In this document: one piece after another, positions 58,826 to 64,000 of the stretch
Layout of the letters: every line of letters begins with the position of its first letter
Numbering within the stretch: the first letter of the stretch is position 1
Assembly (NCBI GenBank): GCA_018398805.1
Contig: JAGFBZ010002328.1
Coordinates: forward strand, 157,284 to 221,283
DNA from: Hirundichthys speculiger
Lineage: Eukaryota; Chordata; Actinopteri; Beloniformes; Exocoetidae
Direction: 5' to 3'
DNA length: 64,000 nucleotides
The notes under the pieces: model-generated
The model's input: the letters and a program-made list of their open reading frames with translations, nothing else
What the model was told of the DNA's origin: nothing
Database searches by the model: none
Program-made: the position numbers and the translations under genes

Positions 58826-58906
58826 GTGTTTCTCTGACTTCATGTGCGACCTGAGCGCATTAGCCCCCATCCAGTTATTATTAATGATTCTGAGGCATAC
58901 TTTACA
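58826..58906 (-). pseudogene. C2H2-type zinc-finger fragment of a transposon protein
   Basis: The minus strand reads CKVCLRIINNNWMGANALRS and then HMKSEKH, giving C-x2-C and H-x5-H. I recall such ALRSHMKSxKH fingers from proteins of fish DNA transposons. Only one exon-sized piece is left. Confidence 0.55.
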
Positions 58907-58959
58907 GTATGACTGCCGGTCATTCCCGCCGACAGGCCTTATCCAAGCTTAAAATCTTG

Positions 58960-60300
58960 GATCCTGGAGCCAGGATTGGGAAAACTTACATTTCCCCATT
59001 TCATTTAGCCACCCGCTAGAATTCGAAGAAGAGCTACTGGTTCACTAGCACTGCTTTCCGTCTCCACTTGGACTTAGCTAGGCAGGACAATTACAGATTT
59101 CTATCGACCAATGAATACAATGCATTAATATGACGTCAATATCAAGTTCATATCACACATTCGTTTTTGAAGTAGCGCCGTAAGCAAGAAAGGATTTATT
59201 TATTTTATTTGGCCTATTTCATCAAAATGAAATCAGTCATTGCCCAAAAGAAAAAAAATAATACCTTTTCTTTAAAAATAATACCTTTTGACCAAATTTA
59301 TCACTTTTTAAGGCCATTAAATTTTGAGTTTTTGATATATTACTTTTTAAAACCCTGCGGACACCCTGGAGAAGTCACTTTTGACCTTCTCATGACCTTC
59401 AGAATATCTACATGATGCAACTTCCTGGGGAGCACGTGACCTGAGGAATGTTCCACATTTTTCAGGAAGCGGGGGAGAGTTGCAGTAACAGCACTGAGTG
59501 AACACCTGCGGACTTGAATTAAATGTGAATTCTAACTAAAATATTATTAATTTTGTGTAAAGAAAATATATTCAGAGCATATACAATAGGGATGCATGTA
59601 ATTTTTTTTTCAAAGTATTTTAATGATTAAATTTCTCAGTAAAGTGTCGCGTTTGAAAGTGGGGGCAAATATCAGTTTATTGTTTTACTAATCAGCCGAG
59701 CGACTGCCGGTCCCACTGGACTCTTGTTACTTCTCATTCCAGCTCAGGCAGTGCTTGTTTTGGACGTCGCTGGCTAGTAGTCGGGTTAGTCAGCCTGGAG
59801 GGGTCCTGACATGATCCGAGGTGAAGGTCGCTGGACTGGAGGATCCAGCTGCCTTCTACCTGCAGGAGGTAGAAGCTGATGAGGTAGAAACAGGAGCAAC
59901 GACGGCTGCTTCAGGCTGCTTTGCTTCACAAAGTTCTGACTTTCTCTTTGAAAAATGTTGATTTTTTTCCAGCTCACTGGTGGATAATTGAAAATAAATA
60001 AATAAATAAAAGACACCAGAGAAGATTCCAGATATTTTAATGAGACAGTTTAATAAAAATAATCAGTCTGTTTTTAAATGTACTCAAACTATCAACATAA
60101 ATAAATGTTCAGAAATATGTGCCAGGTGAGGAGTTTAATTTAAAATTGCAAAAAAAACAAAAACAGCCTGTATTCTGTTGGCAGGTTAACGTCAGTGCAT
60201 AAAAAAAAATATATTTACAACACAAAGAAAACTTATTCAAATATTTGTTAAATGCAGTCAGAATAAATCAGAAGCAGGACCTACAGCCTGAAGCCAGCCG
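58960..60300. other. Intergenic DNA, no gene seen
   Basis: Short AT-rich frames only. The stretch 59220-59360 repeats words of the 58450-58530 transposon-like sequence. The sequence from 60020 to 60300 may be the 3' UTR of the minus-strand coiled-coil gene, but the only clear AATAAA on that strand is near 60055. Confidence 0.35.
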
Positions 60301-60303
60301 CCG

Positions 60304-63300
60304 TCAGCACGCCGCCGTCTGGTCCAGAGCGTGGCGGGCCAGCCTCAGGTTCTCCTTCAGCTCGTCTGGTCCAGAGCGTGGCGGGCCAGCCTCAGGTTCT
60401 CCTTCAGCTCGTCTGGTCCAGAGCGTGGCGGGCCAGCCTCAGGTTCTCCTTCAGCTCGTCTGGTCCAGAGCGTGGCGGGCCAGCCTCAGGTTCTCCTTCA
60501 GCTCGTCTGGTCCAGAGCGTGGCGGGCCAGCCTCAGGTTCTCCTTCAGCTCGTCTGGTCCAGAGCGTGGCGGGCCAGCCTCAGGTTCTCCTTCAGCTCGT
60601 CTGGTCCAGAGCGTGGCGGGCCAGCCTCAGGTTCTCCTTCAGCTCGTCTGGTCCAGAGCGTGGCGGGCCAGCCTCAGGTTCTCCTTCAGCCTCGTCTGGT
60701 CCAGAGCGTGGCGGGCCAGCCTCAGGTTCTCCTTCACCTCGTCTGGTCCAGAGCGTGGCGGGCCAGCCTCAGGTTCTCCTTCAGCTCGTCTGGTCCAGAG
60801 CGTGGGGGGCCAGCCTCAGGTTCTCCTTCAGCTCGTCTGGTCCAGAGCGTGGCGGGCCAGCCTCAGGTTCTCCTTCAGCTCGTCTGGTCCAGAGCGTGGC
60901 GGGCCAGCCTCAGGTTCTCCTTCAGCCTCGTCTGGTCCAGAGCGTGGGCGGGCCAGCCTCAGGTTCTCCTTCAGTCTGGTCCAGAGCGTGGCGGGCCAGC
61001 CTCAGGTTTCTCAGCTCGTCTGGTCCAGAGCGGGCCAGCTCAGGTTCTCCTTTCGTCTGGTCCAGAGCGTGGCGGGCCAGCCTCAGGTTCTCCTTCAGAG
61101 CGTGGGGGCCAGCCTCAGTCTCCTTCAGCTCGTCCAGAGCGTGGCGGGCCAGCCTCAGGTTTCTCACCTCGTCTGTCCAGCTTCTCAGCTCTCGCCTCTC
61201 GCTCCGCCTTCGCTCTCATGATGCTCAGCTCGTCGAACACGTCCTTCAGCTTCCTGGCGGCGCTCCTCTTGTCCTGTGACGAGACGGTTTTATGATCAGG
61301 ATGTCGTCATCATGGCCGACGAGGCGGCGGCTGCTCGGTGCGACGCGTTTACCTTCAGCGCCGACCGCAGCTCGTCCTTCAGAGACGTGACCTCCTGCTT
61401 CAGACACTGGACCTCGGACTCCTTCACCCGCAGCATGATCTGAGGGGAGAAGCTCAAACGTCACCTGACTGTGTTAAAAACATAATAATCATCTGATCAC
61501 AGTGTATTAGTATTAGACAAACAGCCTCAGATGAACATGTAACTGCTGTCACGGTGCTACTTTTTAAAAAAAATTATCCTCCCACTACTGTGATTGACGC
61601 TGGCAGGAGTTTGAGGGCCCGATCGTACACCTCCCGCTAGCCGCTACCCGCAAATTGCGGATTTAGGAACCTCCGCTAACCGCTATGCAATCTTCCGCTT
61701 CCTTAAAGCCACTATCCGATTTGCCGACTCCCTTATTCACATTGTAGGTGTGGCAATGGGCGTGTCATTTGTGCTTTTCGCAAACTCGGTATCTTGCGAT
61801 CGCGGGTTTAGGGTAGGTAGCGGGTAGTCAGACCACCCGCTATCCGCTATCCTAAACCTGCTACCCGCGATCGCAAGATACTGAGTTGTGCGTCTTGGTG
61901 CATCTTGGCGCAGCTGTGCTCACAAACCGCTCCTGGCGCCCCCCTGCTGAGAACATGTTCCCACGGTTCTGAGCGTGTTGTTAGCGGGAGCGCACCAACT
62001 ATCTGGGACTTCCAGGTAGCCGACAGGAATCGTCTGTGTAAAAATATTGTCACCGCCACGGAGGTTATGTTTTTGCCGGCATCTGTCTGTCTGTGTTCAA
62101 GATAACTCAAAAAGTTATGGATGAAATTTTCAGGAGTTGTCGGAAATGTTAAAAGTGTGACCAAACTCATACCACCAAAACATTCCCGGACGAGCCCCCA
62201 CTTTGTCACAACCTGGCTCAGGGGTGGGACAAAGTATGGAGACCACACATGACAGTTTAAAGTAAACTGTCATGTGTGGTCTCCATACTTTGTCCCACCC
62301 TTGAGCCAGGTTGTGACAAAAGGAAGAACTGATTTCATTTTGGCTGTGATCCGGAAGAAATCCTGGATTCTGGATCACTTTCAAATTTTCAATAACATTG
62401 CGGTCAATGGGGGTGGAAAATTTTGTTTCTTGACATCTCCGTTATTTTTGCCCAAAACTCATGAAATTTGACTCAGGGATTGACAATAGAAACCTCTATC
62501 AAATTTCAGAGGCTGATCCGGATCTGATCCAGAAGGCGGATTTTTATCTCAATCTGTAAATCGCTGTATGGGAGAACTGTTGAGCTTGGCGGAGGTCTGC
62601 GCTCTCTGAGTGCTTTTCTAGTTCAGAAATACTTTCCTGGAAGCTCACTGGCTCTATTTTTTCTGAGCAGTTTGTTGCAACTTCGTGGAGTACAAAAGAA
62701 ATGATTAAATCATTTGCTTCACATTAGTTAGAGCTAATAATGTATATATCAGTGCAGAGGAGGGCTTTAGGAGATCTGGTGGAAGATCAGGCCCAGTGTC
62801 CAGAGGATGTTCTTCCAGGAGTCTGCTGGTTCGTCCAGATGCAGTTTTGTGAATCTAACAAGTCACCAAATGTCCCGAAGGACACACAAAAATACTGTCG
62901 GTGTTAATTAAACCTGTTAAACTCGTATCCTGACATCATCATTGATATGCTGCGACGGCATCAAAAACAGAACAGTAACTTCCTCTCACTGTCGTCTTCT
63001 TCTGTGCGGTTACATCTTTGACTAGAGGTCTGAATTCTGCCTCCAGGTGGAGACCTCTGGCACCACACCTGCTGCCCAGGTGGCACCGAAGCTCGAAACG
63101 TGGGCGATGCAGCAGGATGTGTGAGAAATGACGTGAACACCTGCGGTAACTCTGCTGGAACGGAGACTGACAGCTGATTAATTCTCAAGGACCACTGCTG
63201 ATGTCTTTCCCTCTTGGCATTGTGACAACACACACTTAAATGTTCCAGAGCAGCGAACGTGCTCTTTAAACTAAATGCGCTGGTGAAAAGGCTCCCGGCT

Positions 63301-63411
63301 GGAACTCACCTCCATCTCGTAGGCGTCCATCCCTCGACCCAGCGGCACCGAGTCCTGCTTGGCCAGCGAACACAGTCTGGTGATCTCAGCTGCCAGGTGA
63401 CCGCTCAGCTC
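60304..63411 (-). CDS. 3' exons of an unidentified coiled-coil protein (5' part not found)
   Basis: Minus-strand exons with good borders: 63411-63310 (ELSGHLAAEITRLCSLAKQD ... GMDAYEME), 61439-61353 (IMLRVKESEVQCLKQEVTSL ... LRSALK), and 61273 to about 61168 (DKRSAARKLKDVFDELSIMR ... EKLDRR). The first two join in phase 0. The last part, ELKENLRLARHALDQTAAC then stop at 60304, lies at the far edge of a 47-bp tandem array, so its join is uncertain. All segments are helical, with heptad-like leucines and charged residues. This fits a long coiled coil, and no family could be named. Expansion of two exon edges into satellites may have changed the protein. Confidence 0.55.
60330..61160. repeat. 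47-bp minisatellite grown from a coding exon (about 17 copies)
   Basis: The unit is GTCTGGTCCAGAGCGTGGCG followed by GGCCAGCCTCAGGTTCTCCT and TCAGCTC. On the minus strand each unit encodes ELKENLRLARHALDQ in one frame. Since 47 is not a multiple of three, the frame rotates from unit to unit. Left units are almost identical; those from 60950 on are degraded. Plus-strand frames of about 300 codons are artefacts. Confidence 0.95.
61784..61886. repeat. Imperfect inverted repeat with GCGATCGC arms
   Basis: The 24-base outer arms (61784-61807 and 61863-61886) pair with one mismatch and include tatcttgcgatcgcgggt. The inner part (tttagggtaggtagcgggt against acccgctatccgctatcctaaa) pairs with gaps. 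Related words (cccgctagccgctacccgc) occur nearby at 61633-61650. Confidence 0.85.
62202..62320. repeat. 58-bp inverted repeat with 3-base loop
   Basis: The arms 62202-62259 and 62263-62320 are reverse complements with one mismatch, separated by aag. RNA from either strand would fold into a near-perfect long hairpin. Each arm holds ggagaccacacatgacag or its complement. Confidence 0.97.
62330..63180. other. Intron of the coiled-coil gene, nothing recognised
   Basis: No exon with splice support and no clear repeat. If the exon chain at 61.2-63.4 kb is right, this is intronic. Confidence 0.35.
63183..63262 (+). repeat. Dispersed 80-bp repeat, copy 4
   Basis: aaggaccactgctgatgtct then ttccctcttggcattgtg and acttaaatgttccagagcagc match the other three copies. 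It lies 50 bases from the donor end of a coiled-coil exon. Confidence 0.7.
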
Positions 63412-63700
63412 CTGGACCGGTCCAGAACAACACACATCCAGAACCATCAAACTCTGTTTCACCAGCCTGGTACGGTCCAGGTTAGCGCTCAGCTCCTGGA
63501 CCGGTCCAGAACAACACACATCCAGAACCATCAAACTCTGTTTCACCAGCCTGGTACGGTCCAGGTGACCGCTCAGCTCCTGGACCGGTCCAGAACAAAC
63601 ACACAATCCAGAACCATCAAACTCTGTTTCACCAGCCTGGTACGGTCCAGGTGACCGCTCAGCTCCTGGACCGGTCCAGAACAACACACATCCAGAACCA
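63403..63700. repeat. 84-bp tandem repeat spanning a splice acceptor (about 3.5 copies)
   Basis: Units begin at 63403, 63487, 63571 and 63657. On the minus strand each carries ggaccggtccag followed by GAGCTGAGC, the acceptor and first codons of the 63310-63411 exon. The unit is 28 codons with no stop in the exon frame, so read-through gives repeats of ELSGHLDRTRLVKQSLMVLD plus VCCSGPVQ. Confidence 0.92.
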
Positions 63701-64000
63701 CCAGCCTGGTACGGACGCCTGCTCATAAATCCAGCACCAGATCATCAAAGACTGTTTTATTTAAATCAGCGTTTAGCAGCTTTGTTCCTAACTTAGACGG
63801 TTGATGTGAAAGTAAAATATTTGAATTTACTTTGTTCTGCTACATCAGATTTTATTGCCATTATTTGGTCTTGTGTGGTGCACTTCCCTGCGTTTTATCT
63901 ATTGATCTGTGAAGCTCTTCGGTTTAAATATTTTAGAAATAAAGACCTCTGGATTTGCCAGCAACCTAAAACCTTTCAGCCAGGCTGGAGGACGGATGGA
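63701..64000. other. Right edge, no gene seen
   Basis: AT-rich sequence with no exon recognised. Upstream exons of the coiled-coil gene should lie beyond the window. Confidence 0.35.

Noticed and set aside
60245..61295. Plus-strand frames of about 300 codons (LVWSRAWRASLRF repeats)
   Set aside because: They are antisense to the 47-bp satellite, whose coding sense is on the minus strand.

Overview
The window looks like nuclear DNA of a ray-finned (teleost) fish. Coding exons are split by GT-AG introns, two vertebrate gene families can be recognised (the SBK1 kinase and a TCF20/RAI1-type extended PHD protein), and the space between them is packed with short non-autonomous DNA transposons, fish-type LINE/SINE remnants, microsatellites and long GC-rich minisatellites. 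There are no operons, bacterial ribosome-binding sites or CRISPR arrays. Genes fill perhaps a tenth of the window. Most long open frames elsewhere are artefacts of tandem repeats.

Layout. (1) 0.4-5.8 kb: a two-exon gene for a SAM-like/HECT ubiquitin-ligase-like protein on the plus strand, facing a broken, spliced DDE integrase (IS3EU-like transposase) on the minus strand. A 147-bp damaged copy of the HECT gene sits against the integrase 3' end, and a 21-bp satellite follows the integrase 5' end. I read this as one mobile-element locus that carries a ubiquitin-ligase-like gene. (2) 6.8-26 kb: two CpG-rich candidate promoters, a 10-bp GATC minisatellite, a 1.3-kb direct duplication (13.4 and 17.8 kb), a piggyBac-type MITE, a 29-bp minisatellite, and three hAT-type elements that keep only a BED zinc-finger piece of their transposase. 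(3) 26.1-30.2 kb: sbk1 on the plus strand, three coding exons and 394 residues, with a hAT element in its first coding intron. (4) 30-36 kb: an L2-type LINE end, then 30-bp and 43-bp minisatellites. (5) 35.8-56.4 kb, minus strand: a TCF20/RAI1-family gene whose extended PHD domain is split by an 11-kb intron. That intron holds a hAT element cut in two by a 9.8-kb tandem block of Helentron-like (Helitron2-type) repeats, which carry their own nested insertions. (6) 56.7-64 kb: an AATAG microsatellite on a LINE tail, a zinc-finger transposon relic, and the 3' exons of an unidentified coiled-coil gene (minus strand). Two of that gene's exon edges have expanded into 47-bp and 84-bp tandem repeats, and two large hairpins lie in between.

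The best candidates for something new are the HECT plus integrase locus, the layered Helentron/hAT block (two insertion events can be read from empty sites inside the window), the exon-derived minisatellites of the coiled-coil gene, and the set of hAT derivatives that each keep a BED exon. Family names rest on motifs read by eye; no database search was possible.
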